The notes below the pieces were generated by a model. It did no database searches. It was not told where the DNA came from and was given only the letters and a program-made list of their open reading frames with translations. The position numbers and the translations under genes are program-made. Positions 1-5,034 of a stretch of DNA of 5,679 bases are shown one piece after another. The stretch covers positions 1 to 5,679 of the forward strand of contig JAKART010000181.1 of assembly GCA_021819255.1 (NCBI GenBank). The letters are read 5' to 3'. Every line of letters begins with the position of its first letter. Positions within the stretch are counted from its first letter, which is position 1. The DNA is from Acidobacteriota bacterium (GTDB lineage: Bacteria; Acidobacteriota; Terriglobia; Terriglobales; Acidobacteriaceae).

Positions 1-2286
1 CTGGATCGCCTCGTTCTCCTCGATGCCCAACCGGGTCATCATATCCAGGTTCATGAGAGCGGCGTTGTCCCAACTGAGGCTGGTGACCTGCTTGGGCAGT
101 TCCTGCAGCCAGCCATTGTTGCCATAGCGCCCGTCGTAGAGTGAGGGATCGGGGCGGAAGCTGATCTCGATGGCTGCGTCAGGGGAGGCTCCATTGGATG
201 CGATGGGAACCGCCTTGGGCGCCCCCAGGGTCTGGGGTGAAAAAGCCGTGTCCGCCACCCAGCCATCGTGCAGCGCCTTGCGCCAGGCCATCTCGAAGGG
301 CGTATCCTGGGCGGCCAATCCCAGCGCTACCTTCGCCTCCTGGGCGGCACTTTGGGACTGTTGGCTGGCGCCGGGCTGGGCAGCCGCCGTAGCGGCAGCC
401 GCGGCCGCAGCCTGAGCTTGACTTGCCTCCGCTCCTCCGGCCTGAGCAGCGGTCTTTCCCGCAGGCACGTTGAGATAGGTCTTGGCGTAAGCCCGCACCG
501 CTTCATAGGCGCTCACGCCAGGGTCGAGCAGCGTCTGCAGGATATCGTGGGCGCTCTTGCCTCCATAGAGAGGCTCGATCATCGGCTGAACAATGGAGAC
601 GGTGCCGTCGTAGGCCCGGGCGTCGGTCCAACTCTCCAGATAGTGCGCCTGGTTGATGTGCCAGTCGCAGTAGTAACCGGTCTCATCGAGATGCATTCCC
701 AAGTGGACCGTGTGGGAAACCCGGTTGAGCGCGTCCTGAAAGTTCAGGTCAGCCGGAGCGTTGTAGAGCGGATTGACGCCCAGCATCACCAGCCACTGCA
801 CCTTGCCGGCGTTCATGTCCGCGACCAGCGCCTTGAGGTCCGCCGACTGCTCGCTGGGCAGCGGGGCCACCGTCTGGGTATAAACCACCGTCTTGCCCAC
901 CGCGCCCTGCGCCGCATTCACCGCCAGCGCGGCGGCGTGGCAGGCCGGAGAGCTGTTGGGACCGGCCAGCACCGCGAAGCGGCCTCCGCTGCGGCGAATG
1001 TCAGCCAACAGGACGGAGAGAAAGCGCTGAGCTTCCGGGCTGAGGCCGGCGCCGGATGGGTTAGCGCCAACGCCGGCGGCCAGCGCCGCAGCGAAGGCGT
1101 CAATTTCACTGGGCTTGAGCGCCAGGCGATGGTCGGCCTTGAAGCCCGTCACGGTGGGCATGGTCTCCACCGCATACATCCGGTTCATGGCCTTGTCTTT
1201 CTGGAAGCGGCGCCTCTCGGCCCAGGCGGCAGAGAGGGGAAGGAATCCCGGGAAACCGATGCCGCCCAGAAAATCGGCATCCAGAGCCACCACGATGTCA
1301 GCGTCCTGCAAACGGTACTGCGTATCGTAATAATCGCCGAAAGCGGCCTTGGAGGCGGCGCGGGCCGCGTCCTGGTTCACCGGCTCATACTGCACCAGCC
1401 GCACCTGGGGATAGCGCGCCTGCACCCGCTTCCACTGGTCGGCCAGCGTAGGCGAGGTGATGGTCTCCGAGAGCAGAACCACTCCCTTGCCGTTGCCGGT
1501 GGCAGCCACAGAGCCGGCAAACTCCTGCTGGAAACGGGAAAACTCAGCCACCTCGCCGCGATAGCGGGGAGATTGCGAACGGTCCGGATCGTAGAGGCCC
1601 AGCAGCGTCGCTTGGGTAAAGGCGTCCGACCGTCCTTTGGAGATGGGATGCTCCGGGTTGCCGTCCACCTTGATGGGACGGAAGGCATCCGATTTGACCA
1701 GCACGGGAACAGCGCCGGTGGGGAAGGGATGGGCAGTGGCGAAGTACATGGGCTTGCCCAGCACCAGATCCTCAGGCTGCTTGACGTAAGGAAAGATCAG
1801 TTCATCGGGCTGCTTGGTGCAGCCGGCCAGGCCGGCCAAAGCCAGGCTGGCGCCCATCATCTTGAGAAAGCCGCGCCGGCTGAGGGGGTCGACCCACTCG
1901 CCAGCCGAGGCTTGCCGCGGGAACTCCTCCTGCATGAGTTCCTGAAAGGCCGGGGTGTCGGCCAGCTCGTCCAGGCTCTTCCAGAAGCGTTTGCCGCTCT
2001 TGCCCTGAAGCCGGGCGCGAACCTCCTCCAACGTCAACCTGGGGGCTGCCGGAGAGCTGAGGGTTGACTGGGGGGCGGTTGAGCCGCCCACCCTGGCCGG
2101 GATGATCTGCGTCACCACCTGGGCGGCCGGCTGCGGTGGCAAGGAAATCGGCGAACCTGAGAGCTGCGCCGTAGCCGGCATGCCGGCAAAGTTCACAGAG
2201 GCGTCCGGGGACGAGATGGGAGCAACGCCATCAAGAGGGTCTTTGACGGCCATGGAGGTACGGTTTGCGGCGGAGTTCTTCTTCAT
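1..2286 (-). CDS. actB: ActB, alternative complex III iron-sulfur/molybdopterin-like subunit (N-terminal 762 residues, 3' end outside window)
   Basis: Large periplasm-facing subunit of alternative complex III, the quinol:electron-acceptor oxidoreductase that replaces cytochrome bc1 in many bacteria. The frame is open from the ATG at 2286 to position 1, so only the N-terminal, molybdopterin-oxidoreductase-like half is visible. The ferredoxin-like half with the Fe-S clusters should lie beyond the edge. Family landmarks: RFWKSLDELADTPAFQEL (about 100-117), then a Tat-like twin arginine SRRGFLKMMG (136-145), a hydrophobic stretch ASLALAGLAG and a lipobox-like cysteine, C156. Later come NPEHPISKGRSDAFTQATLLGLYDPDRS and HYLESWTDARAYDGT (H548 onward), both typical of ActB. 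Odd points: about 83 Ala/Pro/Ser-rich residues precede the conserved N-terminus, and an Ala/Gln linker lies at about 612-651. The start is chosen because its ATG overlaps the actA stop (ATGA), which suggests translational coupling; I see no strong Shine-Dalgarno. ATGs at codons 12 and 36 are alternatives. The family call is firm; the exact start is less so. Confidence 0.93.
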   Translation of the reverse strand, partial: MKKNSAANRTSMAVKDPLDGVAPISSPDASVNFAGMPATAQLSGSPISLPPQPAAQVVTQIIPARVGGSTAPQSTLSSPAAPRLTLEEVRARLQGKSGKRFWKSLDELADTPAFQELMQEEFPRQASAGEWVDPLSRRGFLKMMGASLALAGLAGCTKQPDELIFPYVKQPEDLVLGKPMYFATAHPFPTGAVPVLVKSDAFRPIKVDGNPEHPISKGRSDAFTQATLLGLYDPDRSQSPRYRGEVAEFSRFQQEFAGSVAATGNGKGVVLLSETITSPTLADQWKRVQARYPQVRLVQYEPVNQDAARAASKAAFGDYYDTQYRLQDADIVVALDADFLGGIGFPGFLPLSAAWAERRRFQKDKAMNRMYAVETMPTVTGFKADHRLALKPSEIDAFAAALAAGVGANPSGAGLSPEAQRFLSVLLADIRRSGGRFAVLAGPNSSPACHAAALAVNAAQGAVGKTVVYTQTVAPLPSEQSADLKALVADMNAGKVQWLVMLGVNPLYNAPADLNFQDALNRVSHTVHLGMHLDETGYYCDWHINQAHYLESWTDARAYDGTVSIVQPMIEPLYGGKSAHDILQTLLDPGVSAYEAVRAYAKTYLNVPAGKTAAQAGGAEASQAQAAAAAAATAAAQPGASQQSQSAAQEAKVALGLAAQDTPFEMAWRKALHDGWVADTAFSPQTLGAPKAVPIASNGASPDAAIEISFRPDPSLYDGRYGNNGWLQELPKQVTSLSWDNAALMNLDMMTRLGIEENEAIQ

Positions 2287-3164
2287 CGGTGGCACGTCTC
2301 GCAGCTGGACAGCTCGTTGGCGGTACGGATGTGGTACTGCTTGGTGAGGTAGAGGCCCAGCTCTTCCTGGCTGGTGAACTTCACATAGTTTGCCGGAATC
2401 ATGGAGGGGGCCACGGCGGAGAGGGTCTGGGATCGGTCCAGCCCCAGCGGGTCGCTCTGGATCGAGCCGTTCTGTGCATTGCGAAGACTGGTCATCTGCA
2501 GACCCGCCGCGGCCGGATCCGTCGTCACGCAGGCTACCTGCTGGGCTGTCGGTCCCACCACGTCGGTGGTCGTACACCACACCGGCCTTTGGCTGGAGGG
2601 CCCCTGCCAGGCCATGTTGTAGATCTCGGCGGTGGGCCGCAGGTTCTTGGCCGGGTCACGGTGGCAGTTCAGGCACCACTCCATCTGCAGGGAGTTCTGC
2701 TCGTACATCAATGGCATCTCGTCCACCCGGCCATGGCAGCTCGCGCACCCAATGCCCTTGTTCACGTGAATCTCGTGGTTGAAGTACACGAAATCGGGAA
2801 GATCATGCACCCTGATCCAGTGGATGGAGGCCCCGGTCGCCCAGCTCTGGCGGACGGGCTCGAGCAGTTGTGCATCCGTCCAGATCTGCGAGTGGCAGTT
2901 CATGCACGTCTTGGTGGGAGGGATGCCGGCGTACATGCTCTTTTCCACCGAGGTGTGACAGTACTGGCACTGCAGGCCCAGACCCTGAACGTGGTGAAAA
3001 TGGCTGAAAGGTACGGGCTGGTCGGGGCGCTGTCCCTGACGGGTCACCCAAGGCGACCTTTGCAGGCTGTTCAGCGTCACCCCCAGGACGATGACGATCA
3101 GGCCCGATAACACCAGGCTTGCGCGAGCCAGGGCGTTCGAGCTGCGGTCAAATACTTGCGCCAT
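2283..3164 (-). CDS. actA: ActA, pentaheme cytochrome c subunit of alternative complex III
   Basis: Membrane-anchored multiheme cytochrome c, 293 residues, normally the first gene of act operons. Residues 15-31 form one hydrophobic helix (uncleaved signal anchor), leaving the rest in the periplasm. Five CXXCH heme motifs are visible: CQYCH (66-70), CMNCH (87-91), CASCH (140-144), CLNCH (164-168) and CETCH (288-292, one residue before the stop). FSHFHH (53-58) and FNHEIH (128-133) supply histidines suitable as distal ligands, as in cytochrome c7-like folds. Five hemes and this order match ActA; the subunit probably relays electrons between ActB and the soluble acceptor. Between hemes 4 and 5 lies a segment of about 120 residues with two non-heme cysteines, C197 and C212, that could form a disulfide. 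An AGGA Shine-Dalgarno stands 8 bases before the ATG at 3164. The stop overlaps the actB start by 4 bases, so the pair is co-transcribed. Confidence 0.95.
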   Translation of the reverse strand: MAQVFDRSSNALARASLVLSGLIVIVLGVTLNSLQRSPWVTRQGQRPDQPVPFSHFHHVQGLGLQCQYCHTSVEKSMYAGIPPTKTCMNCHSQIWTDAQLLEPVRQSWATGASIHWIRVHDLPDFVYFNHEIHVNKGIGCASCHGRVDEMPLMYEQNSLQMEWCLNCHRDPAKNLRPTAEIYNMAWQGPSSQRPVWCTTTDVVGPTAQQVACVTTDPAAAGLQMTSLRNAQNGSIQSDPLGLDRSQTLSAVAPSMIPANYVKFTSQEELGLYLTKQYHIRTANELSSCETCHR

Positions 3165-3172
3165 GAATCCGT

Positions 3173-3176
3173 TCCT
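3173..3176 (-). promoter_or_regulatory. Ribosome binding site of actA
   Basis: On the minus strand AGGA is followed by 8 bases (ACGGATTC) and then the actA ATG. This spacing is normal and supports the start at 3164. Confidence 0.6.
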
Positions 3177-3341
3177 GCTTCCTCTGGGTGAGACAAACTA
3201 CGCTATGGAGTGACTGCCAGAGCCGGTTGGTACGCAGAACAAACGCAAAACCGATCCGACCCGCCTAATAGACGCCAAAATCAGCAAACTTCAGAACAAC
3301 TGGAACCATCGAAAAACTCTGGCCAATCCAACCGCAGCAAA

Positions 3342-3381
3342 GGTCCGAAGAAAACCCGAAGGGTCCCAAGAAAACCCGAAG
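3342..3381. repeat. 20-base tandem duplication, two copies with one mismatch
   Basis: Positions 3342-3361 and 3362-3381 are two directly adjacent 20-base units, identical except for the sixth base (G in the first copy, C in the second). Each contains AAGAAAACCCGAAG. On the act transcript strand each unit reads CTTCGGGTTTTCTT followed by GGGACC or CGGACC. The first unit in transcript order, together with the junction, allows a small ACCC-TTC-GGGT hairpin with a UUCG-like loop. The duplication lies about 180 bases upstream of actA inside the predicted leader. It could be a regulator-binding repeat, an RNA element or a simple slippage duplication. Confidence 0.85.
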
Positions 3382-3413
3382 CAAAACAAACGAAGACGCC
3401 GATCCAAAAACGT

Positions 3414-3483
3414 CTGAGATATCACCCGGAGGGAAGTTTCGCGAACTTCGCCTCCCTCAAAAAGCAATCTTTTTTTATCTCAG
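3414..3483 (-). other. Nested stem-loop in the act leader
   Basis: The outer arms CTGAGATA (3414-3421) and TATCTCAG (3476-3483) are perfectly complementary over 8 bases. Inside them sits a second hairpin: GGAGGGAAGTT (3428-3438) pairs with AACTTC-G-CCTCC (3444-3455), 11 base pairs with one bulged G (3450) and a 5-base loop (3439-3443). Between the inner stem and one outer arm, AAAAAG and CTTTTT (3459-3475) can also pair. Read as act transcript, the closing outer arm is followed after three bases by five T residues (3406-3410), so a terminator or attenuator role is conceivable. The pairing is seen directly; any regulatory role is inferred. Confidence 0.6.
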
Positions 3484-3490
3484 CCGCCAT
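3422..3490 (-). CDS. Possible 22-residue leader peptide upstream of actA
   Basis: A short open frame begins with ATG at 3490 and ends with TGA at 3424-3422. It starts MAAEIKKDCF and ends KLPSG. It lies inside the predicted act leader and covers nearly all of the nested stem-loop, so its translation would have to melt that structure, an arrangement reminiscent of leader-peptide attenuation. There is no visible Shine-Dalgarno before the ATG (the bases just upstream are GCTGCGTTCTAC), and the peptide shows no run of a single amino acid that would suggest classical attenuation. I do not recognise the peptide. It may be a chance open frame. Confidence 0.2.
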   Translation of the reverse strand: MAAEIKKDCFLREAKFAKLPSG

Positions 3491-3497
3491 GTAGAAC

Positions 3498-3520
3498 GCA
3501 GCCGAAAGCTGCAAGTTTTT
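3498..3520. other. Small hairpin followed by five T on the plus strand
   Basis: GCAGC (3498-3502) and GCTGC (3508-3512) form a 5-bp stem with loop CGAAA. On the plus strand AAG and five T follow, giving a weak terminator shape, but no plus-strand gene lies upstream to be terminated. On the minus strand it would form a small hairpin close to the 5' end of the predicted act transcript. Confidence 0.3.
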
Positions 3521-3529
3521 CCGCATCCG

Positions 3530-3559
3530 AGTATAACAAGCGAGGAAAAAAAATGTGAC
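3530..3559 (-). promoter_or_regulatory. Candidate act operon promoter with extended -10
   Basis: On the minus strand TATACT (3535-3530) matches five of six bases of the sigma-70 -10 consensus and is preceded by TG-T, an extended -10. Eighteen bases upstream lies GTCACA (3559-3554), a four-of-six match to the -35. The -35 is embedded in a Crp/Fnr-like operator and the spacer contains a run of eight T. Transcription would start near 3523. It points towards actA, and no competing gene lies between. Established for sigma-70-like promoters in general; its use in this organism is inferred. Confidence 0.45.
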
Positions 3560-3572
3560 GGCGATCACTTTT
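3551..3572. promoter_or_regulatory. Crp/Fnr-family operator
   Basis: The sequence reads AAATGTGA, six bases (CGGCGA), then TCACTTTT. The halves match the E. coli CRP consensus AAATGTGA-N6-TCACATTT at 15 of 16 positions. The dyad centre lies between 3561 and 3562, about 38-39 bases upstream of the inferred act start, close to the class II activator position (usually near -41.5) and overlapping the -35. A Crp/Fnr-type regulator sensing cAMP, redox state or oxygen would suit a respiratory operon. The match is seen directly; which regulator binds, and whether it activates or represses, cannot be told from this window. Confidence 0.5.
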
Positions 3573-3575
3573 CGA

Positions 3576-3592
3576 CCGGAAAAAACTTCCGG
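3576..3592. other. Hairpin CCGGAA / TTCCGG next to the operator
   Basis: CCGGAA (3576-3581) and TTCCGG (3587-3592) are perfectly complementary around the loop AAAAC. It begins four bases after the Crp/Fnr-like site, upstream of the candidate act promoter. As double-stranded DNA it is an inverted repeat of 6 + 5 + 6 bases and might be a second regulator site. There is no T-tract, so it is not a terminator. Confidence 0.3.
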
Positions 3593-4157
3593 ATTGGCCG
3601 CTAATCGCTCGAAACTTGATAACCGGCTAATTCCTCGAGCTTTTCACCTTATCTCCCTCTCTTCGAGGATGCCGCTCAAGAACCCCGCAAGGTTCAACTC
3701 GCCCTCTGCGCCGCCCGCTTTCCGGTGGAAACTCTGTGGGAAATTGGGCAGCCGCGAGGAAGGTTTCACCCCGCGCGAGCGGCTGGATGAGGCAGGTCCG
3801 GGCCAGGTTTGCCGCCATGAGAGCGTCGGCCTGCCCCGCTCCGCGCTCGTTTGCGCACACTCGTCTGCGGAAGCAGACCGGCTACGTCCGCAGGGCACGG
3901 CGGGGCCGGGTGGGGGCTGCGCGCCGACAGGTGGCAGAGGTTACCCAAGGGCCGAGCGGCGCAGGCGGGCCAAGGGACTCGGGATGCGGCGTTCGTTGGG
4001 GATATGGCCGGTTTCCGCAGAAGATTCTGGCGGCCCGTTGCTGTGGCTGGCTCTGGTTGCCGGTTCTGGTGGAGGTTCCTGGCAGATGACTCTTTCCCGG
4101 CTCGACCGATCCTGGTCGATCCACACCCGGGCGCGAGTCACCCGGCAGAGGCGGCGT
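3593..4157. other. Long GC-rich intergenic region without a recognisable gene
   Basis: About 570 bases between the act control region and the glycosylase gene. Several frames are open on both strands, including one running in frame into the glycosylase from 3555, but their translations are rich in Arg, Gly, Pro and Ser, have no domain-like pattern, and fit what GC-rich noncoding DNA gives. I checked by eye for tRNA, RNase P RNA, SRP RNA and tmRNA signatures and saw none. Near its start GCTAATCGCTCGA (3600-3612) and GCTAATTCCTCGA (3626-3638) form an imperfect direct repeat, 11 of 13 bases, 26 bases apart. TCGACC (4102-4107) and GGTCGA (4114-4119) form another small perfect hairpin. Confidence 0.5.
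3863..3893. other. Hairpin with GNRA-type loop and an alternative pairing
   Basis: GTCTGC (3863-3868) and GCAGAC (3873-3878) form a perfect 6-bp stem closed by GGAA, a GNRA tetraloop. The overlapping segment CTGCGGA (3865-3871) is also perfectly complementary to TCCGCAG (3887-3893), so two mutually exclusive stems are possible. This could belong to a noncoding RNA in the long intergenic region, but short perfect stems are expected by chance in DNA this GC-rich. Confidence 0.25.
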
Positions 4158-4164
4158 GGGGAGG
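4158..4164 (+). promoter_or_regulatory. Strong Shine-Dalgarno deciding the glycosylase start
   Basis: GGGGAGG at 4158-4164 lies only 2 bases before the ATG at 4167 but 5 bases before the ATG at 4170 and 14 before the ATG at 4179. The spacing favours initiation at 4170. Confidence 0.65.
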
Positions 4165-4169
4165 CTATG

Positions 4170-4898
4170 ATGCTGCACATGCCCCGCCCCTTCGGTCCTA
4201 CCCGCAAGCTGCCCTATGACACCGCGGCCGCCATGGCGGCACTCGGCGCCTCCGATGCCAAACTGGCGCGTCTGATCGAACGCGCCGGAACGTTCACGCT
4301 GCGTCTTCCGCTCCGCCAGTCGCCGTTTGAGGCGCTCACCGAGTCGATCGTCTATCAACAGCTTCATGGCAAAGCGGCGGCCACGATTCATGCGCGGCTG
4401 CTGGCGAGCTTTGACGGGCGGCGCAAGGGCGACCATCCCTCGCCGGAGCAGATTCTGGAGTGTCCCACCGCGCAGCTACGCTCCGCCGGGCTCTCGCACA
4501 ACAAGATTCTGGCCATCCGCGACCTGGCCGCAAAGACCTTGGAGGGCGTGGTGCCCTCGCCGCAGCGGATCCGCCGGTTGACGGACGAGGAGATTGTGGA
4601 GCGGCTGACACAGGTACGCGGCATTGGGCGCTGGACCGTGGAGATGCTGCTGATCTTTCATCTCGGCCGCCCGGACGTCTTTCCCACCAGTGACTACGGG
4701 ATTCGAAAGGGCTTCGCGCTCACCTTTCTGGGGCTGAAGCCGACGCTGAAGGTCACGCCGGATCTGCTGCCCGGGGCGGAGACGATGCAGCGGCGGGCGA
4801 GGCGATGGGCGCCCTGGCGCTCAGCCGCAAGCTGGTATCTGTGGAGGGCGTGCGATCTGGCCAATAGCGAGGCTGCCGGTAGACGGACTACTGCCTGA
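4170..4898 (+). CDS. alkA: DNA-3-methyladenine glycosylase, AlkA/Mag type (HhH-GPD superfamily)
   Basis: Base-excision repair glycosylase that removes alkylated purines such as 3-methyladenine from DNA, 242 residues, cytoplasmic. The HhH-GPD fold is clear: SPFEALTESIVYQQLHGKAA (51-70, the conserved early helix with the QQ pair), GLSHNKILAIRDLA (107-120), then the helix-hairpin-helix LTQVRGIGRWTVEMLLIF (146-163) and the catalytic segment VFPTSDYGIRKGF (170-182), in which D175 aligns with the catalytic aspartate (D238) of E. coli AlkA. The C-terminal PWRSAASWYLWRA (215-227) is also a family signature. It lacks the N-terminal AlkA_N domain of the 282-residue E. coli protein and so resembles the shorter Mag1-like group. 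The start at 4170 is set by Shine-Dalgarno spacing; 4167 is the alternative. The frame stays open upstream to 3555, but that extension is not protein-like. It stands alone, convergent with the downstream gene. No Ada-type operator was seen. Confidence 0.93.
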   Translation: MLHMPRPFGPTRKLPYDTAAAMAALGASDAKLARLIERAGTFTLRLPLRQSPFEALTESIVYQQLHGKAAATIHARLLASFDGRRKGDHPSPEQILECPTAQLRSAGLSHNKILAIRDLAAKTLEGVVPSPQRIRRLTDEEIVERLTQVRGIGRWTVEMLLIFHLGRPDVFPTSDYGIRKGFALTFLGLKPTLKVTPDLLPGAETMQRRARRWAPWRSAASWYLWRACDLANSEAAGRRTTA

Positions 4899-5034
4899 GA
4901 GAGCCACGGGGCCCGCAGCCTACGCCGGCATTCTGCGAACCCAAATCTCCAAAAAACGGAGATGTGTGGCGCCCGGTCTTTCGTTCACGGTGGGATGGAC
5001 GGCACCTTGAAATCTGACAGACACCCAGTCGGGG
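4899..5034. other. Convergent intergenic gap with a small hairpin at 4945-4963
   Basis: This gap separates the 3' ends of the glycosylase and the membrane-protein gene. ATCTCC (4945-4950) and GGAGAT (4958-4963) pair perfectly around a 7-base loop (AAAAAAC), but no T-tract follows on either strand, so a bidirectional intrinsic terminator is only a weak possibility. No gene is seen here. Confidence 0.35.

Larger units (their letters stand above)
3165..3523 (-). other. Predicted long 5' leader of the act operon
   Basis: If the candidate promoter at 3530-3559 is used, transcription starts near 3523 and leaves about 360 untranslated bases before actA. On the transcript strand this stretch is T-rich and less GC-rich than the flanking genes. 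In transcript order it holds a small hairpin (3498-3512), a nested stem-loop (3414-3483) overlapped by a 22-codon open frame (3422-3490), and a 20-base tandem duplication (3342-3381). I do not recognise a known riboswitch or structured RNA family. The leader boundaries are inferred and depend entirely on the promoter call. A second promoter closer to actA is possible, but I found no convincing -35/-10 pair there. Confidence 0.4.

Noticed and set aside
268..2067. A 599-codon open frame on the plus strand opposite actB.
   Set aside because: It is antisense to a clearly recognisable ActB, its translation is rich in Gly, Arg, His and Leu without domain patterns, and long antisense frames are expected opposite GC-rich genes.
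2265..3110. A 281-codon open frame on the plus strand opposite actA.
   Set aside because: It is the mirror of a pentaheme cytochrome whose five CXXCH motifs are unambiguous on the minus strand.
3342..3381. CRISPR-like array.
   Set aside because: The two units are directly adjacent without spacers and there are only two; no cas genes are present.
3428..3476. Plus-strand rho-independent terminator formed by the strong inner hairpin and the run of seven T.
   Set aside because: The T-run begins about 14 bases after the stem and no plus-strand gene precedes it. Its place in the act leader is the more economical reading.
3210..3494. A 94-codon plus-strand open frame in the act leader, rich in Gln, Asn, Lys and Arg.
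   Set aside because: Its composition simply reflects the A/C-rich strand and the tandem repeat. There is no domain pattern and no convincing ribosome binding site.
3498..3520. Intrinsic terminator on the plus strand.
   Set aside because: The stem is only 5 bp, and no plus-strand gene lies upstream that would need termination; kept only as a hairpin.
3727..4010. Possible structured housekeeping RNA (RNase P, SRP or tmRNA), prompted by GC-rich stems and a GNRA loop.
   Set aside because: The diagnostic conserved segments of these RNAs were not found on either strand by eye.
3555..4169. In-frame extension that would make the glycosylase 447 residues long.
   Set aside because: The added residues are not protein-like, the start would lie inside the Crp/Fnr-like operator, and a strong Shine-Dalgarno sits just before 4170. 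The conserved glycosylase domain is complete without it.
3882..4436. A 184-codon minus-strand open frame overlapping the glycosylase start.
   Set aside because: It is antisense to the conserved N-terminal part of the glycosylase and its translation is low-complexity Arg/Pro-rich sequence with no recognisable motif.
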